64,000 nt of DNA. Source: Siphonodentalium dalli. Lineage: Eukaryota; Mollusca; Scaphopoda; Gadilida; Siphonodentaliidae. The stretch spans positions 159,979,465-160,043,464 of the forward strand of contig CP136068.1 of the NCBI GenBank assembly GCA_032622095.1, given 5' to 3'. Below are positions 11,881 to 24,600 of the stretch, piece after piece (position 1 is the first letter of the stretch; each line of letters starts with the position of its first letter). Below the pieces are notes generated by a model that had not been told where the DNA came from, did not search any database, and was given only the letters and a program-made list of their open reading frames with translations. A program made the position numbers and the translations under genes.

Positions 11881-12496
11881 AAATTTAGGAATATCCAGTC
11901 GTATAATATGAACTGTGTTTGCTAGTCTCAGTGTAAATCTGCAATGTTACACTGTGTGACATTGACATTTTGACACTTGAAAATTCATAAAACAATGTTT
12001 CTCAGTATGTTGAAAGTGTTGCAAAACTTGTCTGACAATTGACCGTATGTCAACAGTGTTTATCAAAATAAAATGATCTTAAGATCATAAATTGTGCCGG
12101 CAGAGAAAAGAGACTTATACCAACGTTTTGTAGGCTATATGTCTACCTGGTATGGCTATATGTCGAATTGTGTCTATCCCAGTGTACATGTTATTGTCTT
12201 CAATTGTGAAATATATGAGGACTGTCACGCAAAATTAAAACCAGTCATATATATGTATCTTTATTTCCTCCACTCACGGAGACGAATTTGTAACATACCA
12301 CAGATGTACATTTCATGATTTGACGACAACAAAGTTACTCGGGAACATGTAATTTAACATTGACAGTATATCCACAATAAGGCGAACAACCAATTATCAA
12401 TGCAGATAGCGACGGCTCAGTCGCTGATAGTTAGAACATATCCGATGACAATTAGTATGCTGATAGCTGTGGAATGGGTCATTTGTTAGCACTTAC

Positions 12497-12607
12497 CGCA
12501 AATGTTATTTGGTTCGGATGATACGGTATACCTCCCAAAGCATGGCATTTAGCAATGTGCTCTCTTTCTGGATCGCCAGGTATTAAGACTGAGCTCTCAC
12601 CCACGGC
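12497..12607 (-). CDS. Ldh_2 dehydrogenase exon 11
   Basis: Acceptor ctttgttaacag, donor GCG|GTAAGT. Encodes residues 307-343 ([20 protein letters not shown]...), the family VxxPGxPE block, then [13 protein letters not shown]. Phase 0. If the donor is not used, the frame adds VSANK and stops at TGA near 12481. A terminal coding exon was not recognised downstream. Confidence 0.9.
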
Positions 12608-15600
12608 CTGTTAACAAAGATAGGTTAATATTGACCTGACTAGTATGCAAATTCGCGCAGTGCTATTGTTCGCACAAACATCGATGTGCGAATTTAAAAC
12701 TTGGCGAAAAATAGTCGACCACTGAGTTTATACCAAATCACGATCAAAGAAGAGCCCTATGTTGGAACCATTACGTATATGCATGACATTATTATATATC
12801 TACTCATCATTGTAACGTCGTATATATGTGTAGAAATGCGTGTGAGATATGCGCATGTTCAAGGGTGAATATGCATTACTTAGGTACTTACTTACTATAA
12901 ACAAGGGTGAAGATGCATTACTTAGGTATTTACTTACTATAAACAAGGGTGAAGATGCATTACTTAGGTACTTACTTACTATAAACAAGGGTGAAGATGC
13001 ATTACTTAGGTATTTACTTACTATAAACAAGGGTGAAGATGCATTACTTAGGTATTTACTTACTATAAACAAGGGTGAAGATGCATTACTTAGGTACTTA
13101 CTTACTATAAACAAGGGTGAAGATGCATTACTTAGGTATTTACTTACTATAAACAAGGGTGAAGATGCATTACTTAGGTACTTACTTACTATAAACAAGG
13201 GTGAAGATGCATTACTTAGGTACTTACTTACTATAAACAAGGGTGAAGATGCATTACTTAGGTACTTACTTACTATAAACAACGTTTGAGTGACACCCTG
13301 ACCCAAAATAGCACGAATTAGTTATGTCAACAAAACCCACAGCCAAGTGATGAGTTAATTTGATTAACGCAACCCACAGTCATGACATTAATGAGTTATT
13401 TATGTTAACATAAACCACAATCAGGTGCTGATTTGTCATTTCAATGATGTATATATAACTATTTCAGTATCAGAACAATTATATGGAACACCTAATCACC
13501 CATTTTCACTACTAATCGATGATACAGTTATAGTTTAAAGGCACGGGCTGCTTTCGTTGCAGAAATATTCATATTTGTTCAAATCGCCATCAACAGAAGG
13601 AATATTAAAATACATATAGTTTTGTTCATATGCCAAACATAATCAGCGCGTAAATAGTATATTGTCATCAAGACGTACGATGGTGTACGTAAGCAATAGC
13701 CTGATCGTATTACATACGTTTTGCTTCTGTTTACACTTCTGTTTACATAACACAACGCAATTATATTGGTTAATCACACACAAATGATATAAACGCTCTT
13801 TATTATTTCCATATCAGGAAAACAATAACAAATAACGCTCTTTATGTTCACAATATCCGGATCTAAACAAAAGCCAGATTCTGTAACGTGTTTTGCTTTT
13901 GTTTACATAACAAAGGAAAACAATTTTACAGCAACATACTGTTATGCCATATTTCTGATTGGTATAAGAACAAGGTATGTCTATATTTTACTATTATTTC
14001 TGTTTATGGCGGTTTTTGACGGAGCTGAATATTTTAACAGCATACCCACCGCCACCGCCGCCAGTATCTTTAAACACCGATTACGTTGACAACGCCCTTG
14101 ATGACGTCAACTGTAACATAACTTATCTTCACTAAATTATGATCTAGATTTTACATAAACAATTTCTTGTTTGCAATTCAATAAAGCCATAGCGAACATA
14201 AACCTGTACACATATGTTAAGCTTTTCACAGCCGTGTGTCGTTCTATATTTGGTATCGATTCGTGGATGCGTGTTAACCTCGCTGCTATCACGGACTGTG
14301 TTATGTAAAGCAACACATATATAGGTATATGATGGAGTTTAATGAATCTGATAATACACATGTAATGTATTTAATGTAGCGGACCGGCGACCTGAATAGC
14401 CAGAGGTGATGCTCTCTATATATAGACACTCAAGATGGAACTGAGTAAGCATACTCTATTAGTGAATCGTGGTGTCTTATATACTATTTGTGGTGCATAT
14501 TAAATGAGATACTTTGGTAATACACCTCAGGATTGGTTCTTCTGTTATGGTATTGCCCCACAACCATATTTGGAGGTGGTGCTTCATTGCATGATAATCG
14601 GTGCTCGGGGTTGGACGTGAGGTCCTTGGAGAGCCGAGCGTCTGCTATTCAGGTCTATGTTCCATGTGTTAGTTGATATGACTATTGTTATTGGTGCTTG
14701 AATCGAGCGGTATGAATCTAGTGGGGGCTCTAGTAGATGTATATGTAATTACATGACAACTGAGTGATTACCTGTTCTGAACTTCGAGCTTGATCAGCGA
14801 ATGATGCCAGCCTATTTTCGAATCCATCGGCGAACATTGCAGGGTTTATGGCCACGAAGCACTGTCCCTGCAAGCGAATAGAGATATTCTGCTAATAACT
14901 ATAGTTTAGGGATTTATTTCTAGCGTCAGACCACGTGAATATACATGCTCGGTGTTTACAGGCGAATGAATGGGGCTGTATGTCACGTGTAGCCACGGGG
15001 TGTAATTTTATTTTAAAAACTATTTTGCTACACACAATTGTGTGGTTGTGCATGAATGATATGCTAACCAAAGAGGAATCCGGCTGCTGTTTTGTGACAT
15101 GACCAATTGTCAATTTAAAAACTGGGTAGGGAGTGACTAACTTACAATGTACATGTATGTGATAGAGTCGTACATGCAACTAGAACACCTCGTTCGTTGG
15201 ACATTCATCAATGGTTATAGCACAGTTTTTCAATTTGCGTGTCAGCAGCGTCATACCTTTCACAATTCAAGACAAAAAGAGGTACATGTATGATATCAGG
15301 TGAATTATTGCACATCAGCAGCTCGGCAAAACGAACTAAACTGTTTCGAGTTGTAGACACATTGTCTCCAGGCAATGGTTATTTCCTCCCGCTAATGTAT
15401 GTACGTGGAAATCTTCATTGTACATTGGTTTGGTTCTGGGTGAGTTATGGTTGAGGGTTTTACGAGCTAATCTGGAATACTACAGTGCAAATTAATTATA
15501 GTCAACCCAACCTGAATATAAATTTGGAACTCTAGGTAAATCGTTTATGAATTTAATTAAGATTTGAGTTCAAACATAGCACGTCTCGGACAAGAAAAGC

Positions 15601-18600
15601 CACATACAATACAACATATTGCTTAACAATAAGTTATTTGCCCATTTCTTTTACAACGGTTGATGGTTTAGATGTGTATAAATAATGTGTGTTAATTATT
15701 CAACAATAAATGGCTTTGTTTCGCGTACCATTTTTGATTTGTAACATTCTACCAGCGCGACCAGGAAAAAACTGTAAACATACTGGATAAACATATTTTC
15801 TGGTGTAATTACGCGAAGATTATGGGTGGTTTTTTACGATTAAAGTTATATTTTTCATACGAGCAACTCACTAGATTGGCGTCCGTGTCAAACTCAGTCC
15901 ATCGTCTGATGCCTTTCCCAAATGACGCTCCGGCGAGAATTCCACAGAAAATCTCTACCATCATCCCCAATCCGTACCCCTTGTATCCCCCTGAAACAGA
16001 ACATAACTTTCATGATCCCCAATCCGTAGCCATTGTGTACACTCAAAACAGAACAAATATGTACCATCATCCCCATTCCATGCCCCTTGTATACAGATAA
16101 CACAGAACATATATACCATTGTAATTTAATGGAGTATTTGTCACTAAAAACAATCATTCTGATTGGCCGAGAGCGGCTACGTTTAGTTTTCGATTAACCG
16201 ACATCGGCCGCTTCAGCGTGCATCAAATCTGAATGTAGCACGGTAAAATTTCATCGACGCAGAACGGAGTAGCGAATCGAGCACACCAGCGCGTTGTTGT
16301 CGATAGATACCGTTGCCATCGGCTTCAGCGTGGATCAAATCTGAATGTAGCACGGTAAAATTCCTACGAAGCAGTGTTCCGAGTAGCGAAATGAACAAAC
16401 CCAACGATTTGTGCACGGTGACAACGGCAAAATGAAAGTCTAGATTCGTGAAAATGACTAAATGAATACTCTTTATACAGTTTGTTTTGTTGCAAACTCC
16501 TTACTAGATTGAATTACGATGGAGATAAACGTACTCTGTTTCGTTGTATAAACTGTTTTCATGCTCGAATCCCAGAATGCACAACTCAACAGGGTATGTT
16601 TATATTCTAATTATCCCCAATCCGTACCCGGTGTATCCCCCATAAAACGGCAAACCATAACTTTTTCAAGATTCTTGATATATTGGTCAATCGTATGTTT
16701 CTAATATTATATGTGCCGGCCATATCAAATCCAGTCGTGCCAATGTATTATCTTATATATGCGAGTCGACCATAGGTCGCCTCGCATATATAAGAGAATG
16801 CATTGGCCTAACAATTTTTTATCATTTTTTTTTTGTAAATGTTTCATAAAATTTTTAGGACATAAAATAAAAACATCCATTACCCTGCACGTATATAGAA
16901 GCATGTGGAAGAGTGTCGTCTGCTCATGTTTGTCTGGGGCTCTGTATGGGTGAAATTATAAAATTGTTAAAGAATACAAGAAAAAATTATTAAAATTGTA
17001 AAAAATTGTTAGGCCGATGCATTCTCTTATATATGCGAGGCGACCTATGGTCAACTCGCATCTATAAGAGAATGCATTGGCACAGGGTAAAAAAATCCCG
17101 ACTTACGACTGGATTTGATATGGCGGGTCACATATGAGAAGACAAGCAATACGTTTAGAGATGCTATGTATATGCATGATGATGCTACTATTTAATTGTC
17201 CGGTTGCATAATGTTGACGACGCCATTTACGTCGTCCACAACCAATACGTTCAATATCATATAGCGAAATATACTTATTCGGGGTTCACGATTATATAGC
17301 GATTGATATTCGATCGCAGTAACAAGTGTCACCCGATGTTAGAATTGACGGAATAACGTAGATATTTGAAGTAGTGGTTTTAAAAGTGACCCCTGACTTC
17401 CACCAACGCCGCATAAGAGAGTTTTACTAATGTACCGACAAAGATGATCGCACATATATGTTGTGTTGCACATCATGATTTTTGGCAGTGCAGCTGTTGT
17501 GTTGCAAATCATGTCATGAAAATCTCCGTTATTTCGCCAACGCATCTTTATATACATAGGCTCTACAATGAGTCCCCAGTTTATAGCGGAATATACAAAA
17601 CGAGTCCTGTAAATTAGGTTGGCGAGGTCCAGATCTAATTTACTGGCCCAGTTTTGTAAATTCCGCTATAAACTGGGGACGAGTTGCAGATTATATTTAT
17701 TACATGATCCAAAACCTCGATTAAACACATACTTAAATCAATAATCACGTGAAGCTGCGATGACGTTTCGCATAACTATGTGTTGTTTGCCGGTGTAAAA
17801 AAAATTGTCCCAGATAAATAAAGACTCTTTGACGTATTTAATGGCGTATATTTATTGAAATAACATTTATGAGGTCAATCAAACTAATTAGTATTCATGA
17901 CGTGGGGAAACCCGGAGTGCATATAGGACTGAACTAGTTCGTTGGTTTTGTATAGTTATTCCGAGCTGGAATTATTATAATGGTTTACAGATGTTTTAGT
18001 GCGAAAACACAAATCCGTTTATGGAAATTTGTTTCCACTGCGGTGAATTATGGACGGTAAAAACGTCCCCAAATAACAATGACTTCATTTGGACCGATAT
18101 ACGTCTCTAATTACCTGCTCAATTTGCACAAATAATTTTGTCACCTAATAAAGCTAATACACGCAGACGTTATGTAAGCAATATAGGTTGTGAGGGGTGG
18201 ATAGAATTAAAGATTAACATTAAAGATAATCTCACCACTCTCCTCTTTTCCACCGAGCGGCAACAACCCGCCATTGGAATCCACTTTACTCGGATCCAGC
18301 GACTCCTGGCGGAGAAAAATGTATGCAAGAATCATAAGAATAAAACAAACGTAAATATAATACAAAATCTCACTCGAAGTGAAAGTACAGACGACTGGTG
18401 TATTAAGCCACACGATTGGTGTATTAATCCAGAATTAAATGCTTAATGCCGACGAAATATTAAACGAGAATTAAATGCTTAATGCCGACTGGAATATTAA
18501 AACACAACGAAATGCTCAATGCCGACGGAATATTAAACTGAACGAAATGCTCAATGCCGACGGAAGATTAAAACTGAACTAACTGCTCAATTCCGACGGG

Positions 18601-21600
18601 ATTATTAAATAAAACTAAATGCTCAATGTCGACGGAATATTAAAACAGAAAAAAATGCTCAATGCCGACGGAATGTTAAAACAGAACTAAATGCTCAATG
18701 CCGACGGCGCACGTTATACATCGATACTGTAATCATTGATATCGCACGGACACTTACATGGCACTTTCATTAGTTGTGTGTATGCGTTCTGTTGCGTTTT
18801 AAACACAGATGTATAGTTGTGGAATTCAGAGTCGGTGTCTTGTGTTTTGCTGTCAACTGCCACCTGGTGTATTCTTAAATTGCGTCGTCACAAAATTGTC
18901 CTAACATGTTTCGTAACGTTATATTTGAACAAAAAACAGTTGCATGTACACAACATTAATCAAAAGTTAATTTCGCAGTTATGGAGTATTAGTCATTATT
19001 TCTACTGCTTGTTTATATATGTATATCATAATGAATACCCAACAAAAATTAACCCTCGGTATGGCTATAGAGTGATATGTACACGCACTCCAATAGTTTC
19101 CTCACCTTTCCGTCTTCGTCAGCAACCCATCCGGGAGGTATTACAGCACCCCTTCGTTGAGCAATTTCAACCTGAAATAAATTATTAGTTGATTAAACAC
19201 AATCACCAATCGCCACCAGGGCTTATATCGAAAAACGAAAGCAAACAGACAGTCACACTGTTCAATACAACCCAAACACAATCATACGCACGTAATACAA
19301 CCCAACCACTATCATACACATGTAGCTCGAATGCCGATATTATTGTCGTCATACTTTTTGTTTACATTATTCAAACCTACCCAAAGCGGATGCGCATGGT
19401 GCCATGGATTTTTCGTTCGCATCTTACAGAAATACATTTAGGTTGTAAATGTCGCCATGGTTACAGTGTCGGTTACTTACTCCAAGACGCTGTGCTTTTC
19501 GTCATGGTTTCATCGTTCGTACGCTATCCATACCTTATCCACAAGCGGCTATGGTTATTGGCATGGTTACATCGTGCGTCCTTGATCATTTGCGGATTAC
19601 ACGTTTAGTATGATGTGCTAGCCGCCACGGTTACTGTGTTCGTATCAACTTTCGTACCTTACACCAACCGGTTGTGCGTGTTGCCATGGTCAATATCATC
19701 CGTACCTTACCCAAAGCAGCTGTGCTTGTTGCCATGTCCAACACGAAGCTGTCCTGATCTGAGATTGGCGCTGCGACGCTGATGGGATTCGTACCGTTCA
19801 GACGCTGAAAAGAGCCGTGGTGAAAATAAATGCAGTGGTTTATGGCTAAATATGACACAATGATTCGTCGTAAAAATACAATAACATGTGTCATAGCGAA
19901 AATATGACACATGCACAGTGAGTCGTGGTTAAACTACAATAAAGTGGGTCATAGCGAAAAGATAATACAGTGTGTCATGGTGACAATACAGTACAGTGGG
20001 TCATGGTGAACAGATGACACAGTTACTCTTGACGAATATAATGACGACGACAGAGTATTCATGGCGAGTGAGTCATGTGGAAATACAATACAATGGACCA
20101 TGGCGAAAAGATAGCAAAGTGAGTCGTGGTGTCACACTGGATTGGAATGAGAATTGATGTTTTAAATTCAAGCTAATTATTGGTATAATCCCTCCAAGCG
20201 TTAGCTGGCATGCTTCTATTACTTCCATACCCTGGAGTACCTTCTGTATTAACCCTTTACCCAACAGAAGGGCCCTGTGCCAATGCATTCTCTTATATAT
20301 GCGAGTCGACCATAGATCGCCTCGCATATATAAGAGAATGCATTGGCTTAACACATTAAAAATTATAAAATTGTTAAATAATGTAAGAAAAAATGGTAAA
20401 AAGTGTTAAAAGTGTTTTTTAGGCCAATGCATTCTCTTATATATGCGAGGCGACCTATGGTCGACTCGCATATATAAGAGAATGCATTGGCACAGGGCCT
20501 AACTGTAACTATCACAATGTGGTCAAGGAGCCGGTTCCAATGATATCCATATTTGTATGGTTCTATTGAGACAGACCGAAGATATTTTAGGCTGTTGAAG
20601 CTTTATTTGGCCGGTTTTGGCCGGTTCGTTGGGTAAAGGGTTAAGATAGATCACATTTCATCCGTTCAAAACCTCTAATAACTTCGTCAGATTTGTTTTG
20701 CGATAGAACATGACACGATGCCCAAGCCATACATTTGAGCAAAATATAGCGGAGTATGCATAATAATCATGGATGTCAACTGTATTAATATAAAATAATA
20801 CGCCAGTTTGTACTGCGATATCGCTTAGAAGCAAAGATACATACACATTGAATTGGTGTGCACCTACTCGTGGTGTATCTGTTTTGTTTCTTTTTGAAAC
20901 ATATCATATTTTCCTAATATACAAACGGTTTGGGGGACATGTTTTTTTTTTTACAATTTATGAAGTCCCTCTCCCAACACAATATAATAACACACATGTA
21001 ATCAATGTGACAGTATCAGCGTATATAGATGGTGCTCAGTTTTGAGATATATATACTTTGTTGTGCCTTCCAGAAGTTATCAGACTAGAGGTTGTATCGA
21101 TTGGCGAGTTCTAATATATAATATATTATTAGTAAGTGTGCTGGAGGTAAAATGCAATGATACGCTTGTACTAGATTTTGGTTTTTGTTGTGCGCTGACA
21201 GAATATATACATAATTATAATCAGAATGATATGTTTGAAGGGGAGGTTGTTCCATTTGTGAGGTAATGTACCATAGTGGAATATCGGGGTTAATACTCTG
21301 CCTGAAAGTCGTAGCAGAGTAATTTATTGGGACCAGTTACAACCAAATCAATAAGTGAGTGGGAACTGATCAATTCAGGTCACGTGAAAGCAGTATGCTG
21401 TATTACTGGTCTGGGAAGTATAGCGTATCGTAGGTTTACGCCAGGTCATGTGACACGGAAGTACGGGGTGGAATAAATACGTATGTCGGCCTTAGACCGA
21501 TGTGTTTTGGTTGTACGTTATCGAAGGAACCGAATAGCCCCACGACAGACTTTCAGGCGAATTACCTAACTGCTTGAGTCTTAGGAAATTGTTGTGGTAT

Positions 21601-24600
21601 TCATATACTCTTACATTATATGCTGGATTCAATAAAGATTGTGAAACTTATACACTGTGTCTGAACCATCGTTACCCTACAAGAGTCAACGAGCTACGGC
21701 CTACTATAGGACAGTAATTACCGCACAACAAATTGCAATTCCGGATGCAATTTGAAGTGGATTCGAAATTAAAGTAAATTTAGTCATTTGGGGGTCGAAA
21801 CGCTTGGTCGCTGCACTATAATGGTGTGTGATCTGTTTATTAAGTATACATCGAACTGCCATCAAACCAAGCACATATTGTATAGATAAGCGCTGTCCCG
21901 AACTTTCCTTTTGTCAGATATTTTGCCAACTGAAAATATTGTGCCATATTCTTTTAGAAGTTGTTATATGCTATCAGCTTCTGCAACATTGATTCTTATA
22001 TTTCGACAATCGCTGTTTGAACGACTTAAGTTTTATGTCGACAGGAAAGCATTTATTATAATAATTCGTTATTGAGTTTAGCATATGACCAATGACCGAA
22101 CCAATCACCGAACAACAAACAATTATTGAAGGGTTGCTTCACGAAAAGGGCACATCGAAATAAAAAAAACTTAGCTATATGTAAACAGCACTACCATACC
22201 TATACTACTATTTCCTCATTTCGACACTAATAATATATTAACTTCATTTTGATATAAATATTGGCGTGCCTTAACCTAACAACTCCAATCGAAGTATTGT
22301 AATAGTTTATGAAATGAATGGTATTGATTGACCAATATTTGTTCACAGTCTTGGTGAATTAGAAAGTGCGTTGCCAAAATGTTAGCCAAATGAAAATAAT
22401 TTATGCCAAATGAGTATTATTTTTTGTAATTTGGAAGACAGCATCGCAAACCCTGGCAATGAAATGAGAAACAACTACACTTACCTCCCTCCCTCTTGTT
22501 GGGAAGACCAATGGTGATGTATTAGTCATAGACATTCCCTGGAAAGTATTGTACATACGTGAGAACCCCACAGCACCCAGTAAGTACAACATGCTCGAAT
22601 TATTACAAATAAGCTATCGAGATCCAACCTATTGAGGTATTTACGAACACCACATCGCACTATACAATACGAATTTCAATAATGATTACACATTGTCGCC
22701 CGGGAACTACACTGCACTATGTCAAAACATTGTAGCAGGAGAACCAGACCAGTTGAACATTTGAGGTCTTGAAATCTCACTGGTATGTTATCTGATCAAC
22801 GGACATGTTGGTCGACCATTGTATACTCATTAAATGGGGTCATTCAGCATAAAAATAATAATAATTTCTTCAAATGATAGAGAGATAGATCGGTGTTCTT
22901 AGCGATTTGTTCTATCGCTTTCATGTTTTTGGACATAGCACAATTTAACACCGATGTCAACATTGCAGTATTATTTTAATGCATGGATCATTGCTGGCGA
23001 TCGAACATTGTCATGTCACTTGTCCTTGATTCAGATTCGTGCTTAAGATACATGTACATGTATATCACTTTTTGAACTTCAGGACTCCCGTACATGCGAA
23101 TCGTGTAAAATCTGGGCACATAAAACAGTATGATACTGAACAAAGGAATGCCGGTGCATCAATTTAGCTTTGAACCGAGGATCCTGAACAATAAGTTATC
23201 TGGGTTCAGATGCGTTATGTATCAGTATGATAGTGGTTTGGCCAAATTGTCTAGCATTTGCACCCATATATACAGTTCATGGCTTGCCGATTCCAATGAT
23301 ACCAAATACTATATTTATTAAAATTGCTCTTATGTCATGACAGTTTACTTCCCCGGCGACGACATGTCTATGGATACTTTAATGAGGAGCGTATTTATGC
23401 TTATCCGATCTACATCTATGCAATTGGCATGTGCACATGTGAGTTAACCCTTTGACGGGCAGAACAACATTTGTGACCCGCCATATCAAATCCAGTCGTA
23501 AGTCGGGATTTTTTTACCCTGTGCCAATGCATTCTCTTATATATGCGAGTCGACCATATGTCGCCTCGCATATATAAGAGAATGCATTGGCCTAACAATT
23601 TTTTACAATTTTAATATTTTTTTCTTGTATTCTTTAATAATTTTATATTTTCACCCATACAGAGCCCCAGACAAACATGAGCAGACGACACTCTTCTATA
23701 TGCTTCTATATATGTGTGGGTCTCCCTGCAGGGTAATGGATGTTTTTTATTTTATGTCCTAAAAATTGTAAGAAACATTTATTTAAAAAAAAATGATAAA
23801 AAAATTGTTAGGCCAATGCATTCTCTTATATATGCGAGGCGACCTATGGTTGACTCGCATATATAAGAGATTGCATTGGCACAGGGTAAAAAAATCCCGA
23901 ATTACGACTGGATTTGATATGGCGGGTCACATATATGTCGCCGTACGGTTGGCGGGTGGAACGACATTTATGTAATTTACGGTAGTTCTATGGTAATATA
24001 TAAGGTAATATGTTAATTTACAAATCAATTTGAAAAATCATCTCCTAAATGAGAACTTGACATATATATAATGGATATTATGTTTATTATGTACATTGAT
24101 TCGTGGTTTATTAACGATGCGTGCATGATGTATTTGTTTACAATATGCCAATGTTACAATATTACAATTTTACTCATTTTGGATATTACTTATTTGCAAA
24201 AATATAACTATTCATGGATATAACGTCATATATGACGTACGCACACGCTAAAGGTTTAACATACTATAAATCATAACGTGTATATTAACACGATGTTGAT
24301 ATTGCCAGGTTTAAATATGACATAAACAGTCATTTGGATCACAAATGATTATAATTTCATAAAGGTTAATTGAGGTACGTGTAACAAACTTACAATCATT
24401 CCTTTTTCCATTGCCCGCATGCTATACCATCCAGCGATGCCAAAATGGTTGGAGCCTGTCAACACAAGATTCGAAACGCATTCAAATAAAACAGTGTGTT
24501 CAGTGTAGATCAATGGTAGTAAATGCATACATTCGTATGGGTTATTAGACACACAACAGATAAAACGCATCTAGATCTCATGGTAGCGAGTTTGGTACAG

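Noticed and set aside
12180-12230. Candidate dehydrogenase last exon after acceptor gcgtgacag (SSYISQLKTITC...)
   Set aside because: In phase, but does not resemble the family C-terminus. Several similar chance candidates exist nearby.
12800-13306. Overlapping ORFs on both strands over the 42-bp array
   Set aside because: Repeat period divisible by three keeps both strands open. Lies inside an intron of the dehydrogenase gene.
16905-16953. Plus-strand [12 protein letters not shown], similar to a dehydrogenase motif
   Set aside because: Lies on the opposite strand to the dehydrogenase gene and inside the spacer of MITE family B. The same sequence occurs in the copies at 23.7 and 56.6 kb.
20283-20490. 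CRISPR-like array of short palindromic repeats in the MITE cassettes
   Set aside because: Only two inverted hairpins per element, no regular unique spacers, and a eukaryotic setting. They are MITE arms.
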